From positions 1-64,000 of the forward strand of contig JAGWBJ010000003.1 of the NCBI GenBank assembly GCA_021295955.1: a stretch of 64,000 bases of DNA. The letters run 5' to 3'. Below the pieces are notes generated by a model that had not been told where the DNA came from, made no database searches, and worked only from the letters and a program-made list of their open reading frames with translations. A program made the position numbers and the translations under genes. Each line of letters opens with the position of its first letter. Position 1 is the stretch's first letter. This DNA is from Dehalococcoidia bacterium. GTDB taxonomy: Bacteria; Chloroflexota; Dehalococcoidia; Lucifugimonadales; JAGWBF01. Below are positions 1 to 8,270 of this stretch, in pieces.

Positions 1-236
1 CCGTCGGAGAAGACGTACTGGGCGGGTTTCGTGTCCACCTGGGCCAGGGAGAACTCGGTGGTGTAGCTCTGGAAGGTGCGTTCGATGACCTTGCCATCGC
101 GCATGTTCTTCAGCTTCAGGCGGGTCACGGGGGCGCGTTGCTGCATCTTGTGTCTTTCGTAGTCGACCACCTCGTAGGGCTGGCCGTCCACCTCGATTGC
201 TACACCTCTCCTCAGGTCCCCGAAGTTAATGGTCAT
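1..236 (-). CDS. efp: Elongation factor P, N-terminal part (runs off window start)
   Basis: Reverse-strand translation MTINFGDLRRGVAIEVDGQPYEVVDYERHKMQQRAPVTRLKLKNMRDGKVIERTFQSYTTEFSLAQVDTKPAQYVFSDG is typical of the EF-P N-terminal KOW domain. Confidence 0.9.
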   Translation of the reverse strand, partial: MTINFGDLRRGVAIEVDGQPYEVVDYERHKMQQRAPVTRLKLKNMRDGKVIERTFQSYTTEFSLAQVDTKPAQYVFSD

Positions 237-254
237 GGCCCCTCCCCAGGTAAG

Positions 255-452
255 CTAGCTCGCCAGCAGAGCTCCGATCATGGCGCCCATTATCGTGACC
301 CACATTGCTATGGTGATGCCCTGGATCCAGCGGAAGTTGCTGCGCATCTCGGTACGCAGGTCCCGTTGTCCCTGCCCCAGATTTCCGAGACGCTCGTCCA
401 TCCGGTCGATGACGCCCTTGATGGGAGAGACCCGCGCGGCCAGTGTTGCCAT
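255..452 (-). CDS. Small single-TM hypothetical protein (65 aa)
   Basis: ORF between the M24 peptidase and efp on the same strand; charged N-terminus then hydrophobic GITIAMWVTIMGAMIGALLAS. Confidence 0.6.
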   Translation of the reverse strand: MATLAARVSPIKGVIDRMDERLGNLGQGQRDLRTEMRSNFRWIQGITIAMWVTIMGAMIGALLAS

Positions 453-485
453 GCGACTACTCCCTCCCCGGCCGGGGGAAGCGAC

Positions 486-1553
486 CTACTTCTTCGCCTT
501 GCTCAGTACGGCGGCCCCGTCCTCGCCCAGGAGGACGATGTCCTCGATGCGGACTCCGCCCCATCCGGAGAGGTAGATCCCCGGCTCCACCGTGAACACC
601 ATGCCGGCCTCCAGGGGGCTCTCGGACTTGGGACCGACCCTGGGATACTCGTGGATGAACAGGCCGACGCCGTGTCCAAGGCTGTGCCCAAAGTTGTCGC
701 CGTAGCCCGCGCCGGCGATGACGTCGCGGGACAGGGCGTCGGCCTCCCCGGCGGTCATGCCCGCCCGGACGGTGGCGATGGCGGTGAGCTGGGACCCAAG
801 GACGGTGTCGTACACCTTGCGGAAGGTCTCGTCGGGCTCCCCGACGCACATCGTGCGGCTGAGGTCGCTGCAGTAGCCCCCGACTTTGGCGCCCATGTCG
901 ATGACGATGGGCTCTCCCTCGGCGACGGCTCGGTCCGAGGGCCGGTGGTGGGGCATGGCCCCGTTGGGGCCGGCGGCGACGATGGTGTCGAAGCTCAGGG
1001 AGTCGGCGCCCGCTTCGCGCATGGCGACCTCTAGACGCCACGCTATCTGCCGCTCCGTCTCGCCGGGCCGTATCGTTGGAGTGACGAGGTCCATGGCCGC
1101 GTCCGACGCGTCGATGGCCTTTTGCAGCAGGTCCATCTCTTCCCGGTCCTTTACCGTCCTGAGCCCCTCGACGATCCCCGAGGTGGCGGCCAGGGTGGGC
1201 CTATCCTCCGAGGGCAGGTCCTTCAGCGCCTTGGAGATCTGCCGGTATGTGTCGACCGTGACGTGCTGGCTTTCGAAGCCCAGACGCTTGTGGCCCTGCT
1301 CCCTGACCAGGTCTCGAAGCCAGCTCCAGTCGGCGCCGACCTTTACCACCTGGAAGTCCGGGGACTGGCTGCCGGCCTGCTCCGTGTAGCGGAAGTCGGT
1401 GGCCAGGGCGGCGTGGTCCCGGGAGACCAGCAGGTAGCCCGCCGAGCCCGTGAAGCCGGAGATGTAGCGCCGGTTTTCGGGAGTGGAGACGAGTATGGCG
1501 TCCAGCCCTTTCTCATCGAGCTTGCGGTGAAGGTTGTCCAGACGGCTGCTCAT
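486..1553 (-). CDS. M24 family Xaa-Pro peptidase
   Basis: MSSRLDNLHRKLDEKGLDAILVSTPENRRYISGFTGS..., HHRPSDR, GHSLGHGVGLFIHEYPR, VFTVEPGIY motifs; start trimmed to 1553, overlapping the aroQ stop. Confidence 0.92.
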   Translation of the reverse strand: MSSRLDNLHRKLDEKGLDAILVSTPENRRYISGFTGSAGYLLVSRDHAALATDFRYTEQAGSQSPDFQVVKVGADWSWLRDLVREQGHKRLGFESQHVTVDTYRQISKALKDLPSEDRPTLAATSGIVEGLRTVKDREEMDLLQKAIDASDAAMDLVTPTIRPGETERQIAWRLEVAMREAGADSLSFDTIVAAGPNGAMPHHRPSDRAVAEGEPIVIDMGAKVGGYCSDLSRTMCVGEPDETFRKVYDTVLGSQLTAIATVRAGMTAGEADALSRDVIAGAGYGDNFGHSLGHGVGLFIHEYPRVGPKSESPLEAGMVFTVEPGIYLSGWGGVRIEDIVLLGEDGAAVLSKAKK

Positions 1554-1999
1554 GCGCTCTCCTCTTCGGCGACTAGCTGGGACAGGACTTCCAGAGCGGC
1601 GACGTATCCCCTCCAGCCCAGGCCTGCGATCTGCCCTCGGACCACGTCGGCCAGCACAGAGCGCCGCCGCCAACGTTCCCGGGCGTGTATGTTGCTGATG
1701 TGTACTTCCACGACGGGCAGACCGGCGTCGGCCACGGCGTCCCGCAGGGAGTAGCCGTAGTGCGTCAGCGCCCCGGCATTGATGACCATGCCGTGGGCGC
1801 CGCCGGAGCTGCCCTGGATGTAGTCTACCATGGCGCCTTCGTGGTTCGACTGGAAGAACTCGACTTCGACGCCGAGGGCGCTTGCTTTCTCGGTCAACGA
1901 CGCCTCGATCTCTGAAAGGGTCTTGGTCCCGTAGTGGCCGGTCGCCCGCTTTCCCAGGGCGTTGAGGTTGGGCCCGTTGACGACCAGGTACCTAGCCAT
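1550..1999 (-). CDS. aroQ: Type II 3-dehydroquinate dehydratase
   Basis: VNGPNLNALGKRATGHYGTKTLSEIE, FFQSNHEGAMVDYIQ, VINAGALTHYGYSLRDA, VEVHISNIHARE. Confidence 0.95.
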   Translation of the reverse strand: MARYLVVNGPNLNALGKRATGHYGTKTLSEIEASLTEKASALGVEVEFFQSNHEGAMVDYIQGSSGGAHGMVINAGALTHYGYSLRDAVADAGLPVVEVHISNIHARERWRRRSVLADVVRGQIAGLGWRGYVAALEVLSQLVAEEESA

Positions 2000-2966
2000 C
2001 GGCGTCTTCCTCTTCCCTTGGGGCCCTGGCCATCGGGTGGGTGGTCAGGTACTCGGCCCTGGCCTCCCGTTGGCTGACGTGGGTGTATATCTGGGTGGTG
2101 GCGGGGCTGGAGTGTCCTAGGAGAGACTGCACCACCCTCAGGTCGGCGCCTCCGTCCATCAGGTGGGTGGCGAAGGTGTGGCGGAGGGTGTGGGGGTGTA
2201 CCCCCGGCCGGGTCGCCGCGACCATGGCGTACTTCGCCACCGTCTTCTCCACCCCGCGGCGGGACAGCCTTCGGCCATCGCGGTTGACGAACAGGGCGGT
2301 CTCCGCCGCCTCCGCCAGCTTGGGTCGGCCGGCTTTCAGGTACGTCTCCAGGGAGCGAAGGGCGGGTCTACCCAGCAGGACCATACGCTCCCGGGACCCC
2401 TTTCCCAGCACTTTCACCTCTCCCGCATCCAGGTCCAGGCTCCCCACGTCCATGCCATGTATCTCCGCCAGGCGCACTCCCGACGAGTAGAAGACGTCCA
2501 TCATGGCCCGGTCGCGGAGTCCCAGGGTGGTGGAGGGGTCGGGGGCGTCCAGAAGGCGGTCCACCTCGGCCCTGTCGAGGAAAGTAGGCAGGCGTTTCTC
2601 GACCTTGATATTGAAGGTCCGGCCCCGGGGGATTGGATTGGACTCGATCACCCCCTCCTGGACCAGGAAGCGGTAGAAGGACCGCAGGGCGATCAGCTTG
2701 CGGGCAACGCTAACCCTGGCGTAGCCGCCCTCCTCCCCCCTGGCGGAAGTGGAAAGCCAGGCCAGATACCGGCGCAGGTGATGGCGGTTCAGCTCACGGA
2801 GGTGCAGCCCTTGGGTCTCCATGAAGGTCAGAAAGGGACGGAGGTCCGTTGTGTAGACCCTGACCGTATTCTCGGAGCGCCCCTTCTGCCCCTTCAGGCT
2901 CTCGCCGAACCGGCATAGCAGGTCAAGGGCTTCGTCGGAGGCCTGGGCGGTCGATTCGTTAGACAT
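1992..2966 (-). CDS. xerC: Tyrosine recombinase XerC/XerD family
   Basis: SAM-like N-terminal domain; catalytic motifs SGVRLAEI, LGKGSRER, HPHTLRHTFATHL, LGHSSPATTQIYTH; start trimmed to MSNESTAQ. Confidence 0.9.
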   Translation of the reverse strand: MSNESTAQASDEALDLLCRFGESLKGQKGRSENTVRVYTTDLRPFLTFMETQGLHLRELNRHHLRRYLAWLSTSARGEEGGYARVSVARKLIALRSFYRFLVQEGVIESNPIPRGRTFNIKVEKRLPTFLDRAEVDRLLDAPDPSTTLGLRDRAMMDVFYSSGVRLAEIHGMDVGSLDLDAGEVKVLGKGSRERMVLLGRPALRSLETYLKAGRPKLAEAAETALFVNRDGRRLSRRGVEKTVAKYAMVAATRPGVHPHTLRHTFATHLMDGGADLRVVQSLLGHSSPATTQIYTHVSQREARAEYLTTHPMARAPREEEDADG

Positions 2967-5386
2967 CAGCTTCGGGCCAACGCCTCTTCGGGGGCCGGGG
3001 CGTCGCCCTTCCAGGCGCACGTGGTGCACCGGGCGCCACTCCGGCCCGACTGGACCATCAGGCCTTCGCACTCGGGACATGGCTCGGGCAGGGGCCGCTG
3101 GTTGACCAAGAAGTCGCAGTCCGGGTACCGGGAGCAGCCGTAGAACACGCGGCCCCGGCCCCTACCGCGGCGCTGGACCAGGTCCCCGCCGCAGCGCGGG
3201 CACGGGACTCCGACCTTGTTCAGGATCGGTTTGGAGGTCTTGCACGTGGGGTAGTCGGTGCACGCTATGAACTTGCCGAACCTCCCCGTCCTGATCTCCA
3301 TGGGCTTGCCGCACTTTTCGCAGACCTCGTCCGTGGTCTCCGGGGCCTGGCTCTCGGAGGAGGCGTCACGGGCCCCGTTGCCCTCCGAAGGAATGGGCCG
3401 GGCGTTGCGGCACTCGGGGAAGCCGGAGCAGGAGAGGAACCTGCCGAAGCGGCCCATCTTTATCACCATGGGTTTCTCGCACTTGTCGCAGACCTCGTCG
3501 GTGGCCTCCTCGACTCTGACACGGGGCATGTCCTCCGTCGCAACGTCCAGGGCCTTCTGGAACGGGCCGTAGAAGTCCTCCAGCATGGGCACCCACTGGC
3601 GCTCGCCGCGGGCTACCTCGTCCAGCTCGTCCTCCATCCTGGCGGTGAAGTTGGTGTCCATGATGTCGGTGAAGTAGCCCATCAGGAGGTCGCATACCGT
3701 CTCTCCCAGGGACGTGGGAGCCAGCTTGCTCTCTTCCTTGACCACGTAGTGGCGGTCCATGATGGTGGAGATTATGGGGGCGTAGGTGCTGGGCCTGCCG
3801 ATGCCCTTTTCCTCCAGGCTCTTGATGAGGCTGGCTTCCGTGTACCTTGGGGGGGGCTGGGTGAAGTGCTGTTTGGGATCGACCCCGAGGCAGCTCAGGG
3901 CGTCGCCACTCTTGAGACCGGGGGGAGGCCCCTTCCCGGCCTCCTCCTCTCCGTCGTCCACGCTCTCCATGTACAGGGTCCGGAACCCAGGGAAGGTCAG
4001 CACCGATCCGGTGGACCTGAACAGGTAGGTCTTCCGGGACTTGGTGTCGCCGGCCTCCGTCTCGACGGTGGTGGAGTCTGAGCGTGCCTCGGCCATCTGG
4101 CTGGCCAGCATTCGTCTCCATATCAGGTCGTATAGCCGGTGCTGGTCCCTGGAGAGCTGCGCCTTGAGCTGGTCGGGAGTCCTGGTGATGGAGGTGGGCC
4201 GGATGGCCTCGTGGGCCTCCTGGGCCCCCTTGGCCTTCCTCCTGAATGCCCTGGGCTTGTCGGGGAGGTACTCCTCTCCGAACCTCGCCTTGATGTACGT
4301 CCGGGCTTCCTGGACCGAGGCGGGGGTCACGTTGGTGGAGTCGGTCCTCATGTAGGTTATGAGCCCCACGGACCCCTCGCTGCCCAGGGCCACGCCCTCG
4401 TAGAGCTGCTGGGCCGCCATCATGGTGCGCTTGGCGGAGAACCGAAGCTTGCGGAAGGCCTCCTGTTGGAGGGTGCTGGTGATGAAGGGCGGCGCCGGGG
4501 ACTGTTTCACCTCCCGGGTCTTCACCTGGGATACCGCGTACCCGGCGTCCTTGAGGTCGGCCTCGATCTCCCGGGCACGGTCCCCGTTCTCTATCTTGAG
4601 CTTGCCCTTCTGGCCCTTGATGGAGTGCAGAAGGGCGGTAAACGCCTCGTCCCGCTTCTCCTTGGGCCCATCCGTCTTTCGGAGCCTGGCTTCGATGGTC
4701 CAGTACTCCCGGGGTACGAAGGCGCGGATCTCCTTCTCCCGGTCGACGACCATCCTGAGGGCCACCGACTGGACCCTTCCGGCGGAGAGACCCCGCTGGA
4801 CCTTCTTCCACAGCAGGGGGCTGATCTGGTATCCCACCAGGCGGTCCAGTATGCGCCGCGCTTGCTGAGCGTTGACCAGCTCCATGTCCAGCGTCCGGGG
4901 GTGCTCGAAGGCCGCCTTCACGGCGTCCTGGGTGATCTCGTGGAACACGACCCGGTGCAGGGGCTTGCTGCCCTTGTCCCAGTCGGCGGCCTTGACCAGG
5001 TGCCATGAGATGGCCTCGCCCTCCCGGTCCGGGTCGGTGGCCAGGTAGATGGAAGGCGCCCTGGAGCCCAGGTCCTTCAGCTCCCGGACCACGTCCTGCT
5101 TGTCCTTCACCACGGTGTAGGATGGATCGAAGCTGCTCTCCAGGTCCACGCCCAGCTTGCCCTTGGGCAGGTCGCGCACGTGTCCCCGGGAGGCCCGGAT
5201 GAGGTACCCATCTCCCAGGATCCTCTCGATGGTGCGGGCCTTGGCCGGCGACTCCACGATGACCAGGCTGCCGCCGTTGGCGCCCAGGGTGGAGCCCGTG
5301 GACTTGCCTCTCGTGGACTTGGCCTTGGAGGCCTTTTTGTTGTTGGAGGAGCGTGCGCCGCTCCCGGTCTTCGTGCTAGCTGCCAT
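2966..5386 (-). CDS. topA: DNA topoisomerase I with several C-terminal zinc ribbons
   Basis: LVIVESPAKARTIERILG (Toprim), YMRTDSTNVT active site, four C-terminal CxxC-type ribbons. Confidence 0.97.
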   Translation of the reverse strand: MAASTKTGSGARSSNNKKASKAKSTRGKSTGSTLGANGGSLVIVESPAKARTIERILGDGYLIRASRGHVRDLPKGKLGVDLESSFDPSYTVVKDKQDVVRELKDLGSRAPSIYLATDPDREGEAISWHLVKAADWDKGSKPLHRVVFHEITQDAVKAAFEHPRTLDMELVNAQQARRILDRLVGYQISPLLWKKVQRGLSAGRVQSVALRMVVDREKEIRAFVPREYWTIEARLRKTDGPKEKRDEAFTALLHSIKGQKGKLKIENGDRAREIEADLKDAGYAVSQVKTREVKQSPAPPFITSTLQQEAFRKLRFSAKRTMMAAQQLYEGVALGSEGSVGLITYMRTDSTNVTPASVQEARTYIKARFGEEYLPDKPRAFRRKAKGAQEAHEAIRPTSITRTPDQLKAQLSRDQHRLYDLIWRRMLASQMAEARSDSTTVETEAGDTKSRKTYLFRSTGSVLTFPGFRTLYMESVDDGEEEAGKGPPPGLKSGDALSCLGVDPKQHFTQPPPRYTEASLIKSLEEKGIGRPSTYAPIISTIMDRHYVVKEESKLAPTSLGETVCDLLMGYFTDIMDTNFTARMEDELDEVARGERQWVPMLEDFYGPFQKALDVATEDMPRVRVEEATDEVCDKCEKPMVIKMGRFGRFLSCSGFPECRNARPIPSEGNGARDASSESQAPETTDEVCEKCGKPMEIRTGRFGKFIACTDYPTCKTSKPILNKVGVPCPRCGGDLVQRRGRGRGRVFYGCSRYPDCDFLVNQRPLPEPCPECEGLMVQSGRSGARCTTCAWKGDAPAPEEALARS

Positions 5387-6485
5387 ACCCCGCCACAGCC
5401 TCCCGGATGCGTGTGTAGTTCATGCCGCCGACCTGCCGGACCATCCCCTTTAGCTCCATCATGGAGAGGGTGCTGCTGACCATGTCGATGGGCAGCCCCG
5501 AGCGGCGCCGGATTTCGTCGATGTGGACCGGCTCGTGGCCCAGGTGGCCGAGCAGCACCGACTCGTTGCCGTCCGCCGGGTGCAGCATCTCCCTCATCTC
5601 GATCTGGTGGGAGACCACCGTCAGGTTCAGCTCCTCCAGGATGTCCGTGTGGCTCATGACCAGCTTGGCGCCCTCCTGGATAAGGGCGTTTGTCCCCCTG
5701 CTCACGGGGGAGAATATGCTTCCAGGCACGCAGAAGACCTCGCGGTTCTGCTCCAGTGCCTGCCGGACGGTGAGCAGGGCGCCGCTAATCTCCCCCGCCT
5801 CCACGACCAGACTGCCCAGGGTCATGCCGCTGATGAGGCGGTTTCGCCGGGGAAAGTGGCGGGCGTCGGGCCTCGTACCCATTGGGTGCTCACTCACCAG
5901 GGCCCCGTGGTCGAGGATGTCGGAGGCAAGCTTTCGATGCTCCGGGGGGTAGATGACGTCCAGGCCGCAGCCGAAGACGGCGATGGTGCGGCCCTGGCCC
6001 TCCAGGGCGGCCCGGTGCGCCACGGAGTCGATGCCCCGGGCCAGGCCGCTGACTATAGTGACGCCGCTGCCGGCCAGGCTCCGCGACAGGGTGGCCGCCG
6101 CTTCCCGGCCGTAGGACGTCGCCTTTCGGGTGCCCACCACCGCCACGGAGCGCTCGTCCTCGGGGAGTATCTCGCCCCGGACGTAGAGCACCGGCGGAGG
6201 GTCGTGTATCTCCTTGAGCCTGGGCGGGTAGGAGGAGTCGTTCCAGGTCAGGGCCCGGACGCCGGCCTTCTCCAGCTTCTCCGTCTCACCGTCGGGGGAG
6301 ATGTCGGCTCTGTGGGTGACGATGGCCCTGGCCGTCTTGTCGTCGATGCCGGCGGCCTTGACCTCCCCCAAGCTTGCCGTCCAGGCCGCCTCCAGGGACC
6401 TGAAGTGGTCCTCCAGCAGGCGAAACCTGACGGCGCCGAGCTTGGGTATCAAGCTGAAGGCCACCCAGTACTTCGCGTCAGTCAT
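5376..6485 (-). CDS. dprA: DNA processing protein DprA
   Basis: VAVVGTRKATSYGREAA, VSGLARGIDSVAHRAAL, FPRRNRLISGMTLGSLVVEAGEISGALLTVRQALEQNREVFCVPGS; start trimmed to MTDAKYW. Confidence 0.95.
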   Translation of the reverse strand: MTDAKYWVAFSLIPKLGAVRFRLLEDHFRSLEAAWTASLGEVKAAGIDDKTARAIVTHRADISPDGETEKLEKAGVRALTWNDSSYPPRLKEIHDPPPVLYVRGEILPEDERSVAVVGTRKATSYGREAAATLSRSLAGSGVTIVSGLARGIDSVAHRAALEGQGRTIAVFGCGLDVIYPPEHRKLASDILDHGALVSEHPMGTRPDARHFPRRNRLISGMTLGSLVVEAGEISGALLTVRQALEQNREVFCVPGSIFSPVSRGTNALIQEGAKLVMSHTDILEELNLTVVSHQIEMREMLHPADGNESVLLGHLGHEPVHIDEIRRRSGLPIDMVSSTLSMMELKGMVRQVGGMNYTRIREAVAGYGS

Positions 6486-6594
6486 GGCGTTACTATCGTA
6501 GCACACGGCGAATGTCGTAACAATGACGCGGTGCCCCGGTCTGTACGTGAGTGAGGCGTGGGGCACCCGTGGGCGGGCGGCGGGGGGTGTGTGG

Positions 6595-6682
6595 CGGAGA
6601 GGGTGGGATTCGAACCCACGAGAGGCTTGAGGCCCCTACGCGCTTTCCAGACGCGCCTGTTCGACCACTCCAGCACCTCTCC
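6595..6682 (-). tRNA. tRNA-Ser (anticodon GGA)
   Basis: rc: GGAGAGGTGCTGGAGTGGTCGAACAGGCGCGTCTGGAAAGCGCGTAGGGGCCTCAAGCCTCTCGTGGGTTCGAATCCCACCCTCTCCG; class II tRNA with long variable arm. Confidence 0.95.
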
Positions 6683-6767
6683 GTTGCGTCCTTCCATGAT
6701 AACCCAGGCGGCGTTGGCTCGCCACCTAGGGGGCGTGATTGGAAGGCGATACTCAGGGGCCCATGGG

Positions 6768-7085
6768 TCAGCGAACGGCGTTCACCTCAAGGCGGATGCC
6801 CTCGTGTCGCTGTATGTGGCTGATTACCTTGAACAGATTGCGGGCATGAGGGTTGCCCGCGGGTCCGAACATGCGCATCAGGCTCTTGGGAGGTTTGTTG
6901 GTTAGAGAACCCAGCCCGTCGAAGCCCATGGTTGCGTTGATGTAGTCCCGCAGCACGGTCTTGCCGGTGTCGATATCACCGGCAAGCAGACAATCGATGG
7001 CCTCCGTCAGCAGGCCCTCCCGGAAGGCTGGGTCTGCTTGGGCCCTGGCCTGCACTGTTTCCTTGAAGCCTCGCGTAAGCGCCAT
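6768..7085 (-). CDS. HigA-like HTH antitoxin
   Basis: MALTRGFKETVQARAQADPAFREGLLTEAIDCLLAGDIDTGKTVLRDYINATMGFDGLGSLTNKPPKSLMRMFGPAGNPHARNLFKVISHIQRHEGIRLEV. Confidence 0.8.
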   Translation of the reverse strand: MALTRGFKETVQARAQADPAFREGLLTEAIDCLLAGDIDTGKTVLRDYINATMGFDGLGSLTNKPPKSLMRMFGPAGNPHARNLFKVISHIQRHEGIRLEVNAVR

Positions 7086-7249
7086 GTCCCATACCCCCCG
7101 CTGTTTCCCTTGACGTTGGATAGGTTTCCCGGCTCCATTCGGGCCAAGGCCGTCCTCACCTTGACTGCTGCAATTGAATTCAGATCATCAAACCATCGAC
7201 CGAAAGGGCTGCGGCCCTGCTCGTCAATGTACTCCCTGACCTCGAACAT
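7007..7249 (-). pseudogene. Truncated RelE/HigB-like toxin; homology ends near 7105
   Basis: MFEVREYIDEQGRSPFGRWFDDLNSIAAVKVRTALARMEPGNLSNVKG is family-like; the rest (NSGGYGTWRLREASRK...) is antitoxin DNA read in another frame. Confidence 0.75.
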
Positions 7250-7257
7250 GTAGTTAA

Positions 7258-7275
7258 GGTAACGTATATGTTACC
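7258..7275. promoter_or_regulatory. Inverted repeat GGTAAC-N6-GTTACC upstream of the TA locus (candidate operator)
   Basis: GGTAACGTATATGTTACC, just upstream of the toxin start at 7249. Confidence 0.5.
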
Positions 7276-7328
7276 ATGGTGCAAGCCATCGAGGCAATTC
7301 CCTAGTGAAGAAGACGTCCTAACTGTGG

Positions 7329-8261
7329 TTATCCTTCGGCCTCGAGGGCGCGGTCGAGGGCGTCCCGGGGAACGCGTACCTGCACCCCGGCGCGCTCCTC
7401 CTGGAGCGTCATGGGGACGCGGGAGTCCAGGTGGCCCCAGCCCCGGTTCAGAGCCTCGGTCATCTCCATGAGGACCAGGTTGGCCAGGCGCATGGGGACG
7501 TCGTACTCGCGTCCCACGGCGACGGCCAGGTCCACGTCCTTCCGGGCCAGGCGCAGGGCGAAGTCCGGCGGGTCGAAGTGGCCGGGAAGCAGGTGCTCGG
7601 GCAGGCCCTCGAAGGCCCCCCGGCGTCCCTGGGCGCCCCGGCGCACGGCCTGCCACAACGCCAGGGGGTCGACGCCCGCCTTGACTCCCATGGTAAACAC
7701 CTCGGCGATGCCCGTCTGGAAAATGTACCCCGCGCAGTTGTGCACCAGCTTCGCGACGGCCCCGCAGCCTATGGGTCCCACGTAGTAGGCCTTGTCGCCG
7801 ATGGAGTCCAGGACGGACTTGCACCTGTCGAAGACAGCCCTGTCGCCACCCACCCAGATGGCCAGGTTCCTGGACGCGGCGCCCCGGGGGCCCCCGCTGA
7901 CCGGCGCGTCCAGGACGTGTATGCCCTTCTCCCCCAGGGCCGCGTGGATGCTGCGGATGGCCGTGGGGGAGTTGGTGCTCAGGTCGAAGTAAACCTTGTC
8001 CCGGGACAGCCCCTCCATCAGGCCGTCTTCGCCCAGGGCCACGGCGTCCACCTCGACGGGGCCGGGCAGTGACGTAAAGACGATGTCGGAGGCCTCGGCC
8101 ACCTCCCTGGGAGTGTCGGCCCAGACGGCTCCCGCCTCCAGGTGGCGGGTCGCCACCTCTCTGCGGATATCGTGGACCACCATGTCGTTGCCGCCCTGCA
8201 GGGCGTTGTAGGCCATGCCGCCTCCCATGGTGCCCAGTCCGATAAACCCTACCTTTGCCAT
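7329..8261 (-). CDS. NAD(P)-dependent beta-hydroxyacid dehydrogenase (3-hydroxyisobutyrate dehydrogenase family)
   Basis: VGFIGLGTMGGGMAYNALQGG Rossmann motif; DAPVSGGPRGA; GAVAKLVHN. Confidence 0.88.
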   Translation of the reverse strand: MAKVGFIGLGTMGGGMAYNALQGGNDMVVHDIRREVATRHLEAGAVWADTPREVAEASDIVFTSLPGPVEVDAVALGEDGLMEGLSRDKVYFDLSTNSPTAIRSIHAALGEKGIHVLDAPVSGGPRGAASRNLAIWVGGDRAVFDRCKSVLDSIGDKAYYVGPIGCGAVAKLVHNCAGYIFQTGIAEVFTMGVKAGVDPLALWQAVRRGAQGRRGAFEGLPEHLLPGHFDPPDFALRLARKDVDLAVAVGREYDVPMRLANLVLMEMTEALNRGWGHLDSRVPMTLQEERAGVQVRVPRDALDRALEAEG

Positions 8262-8270
8262 TGCCGCCTC

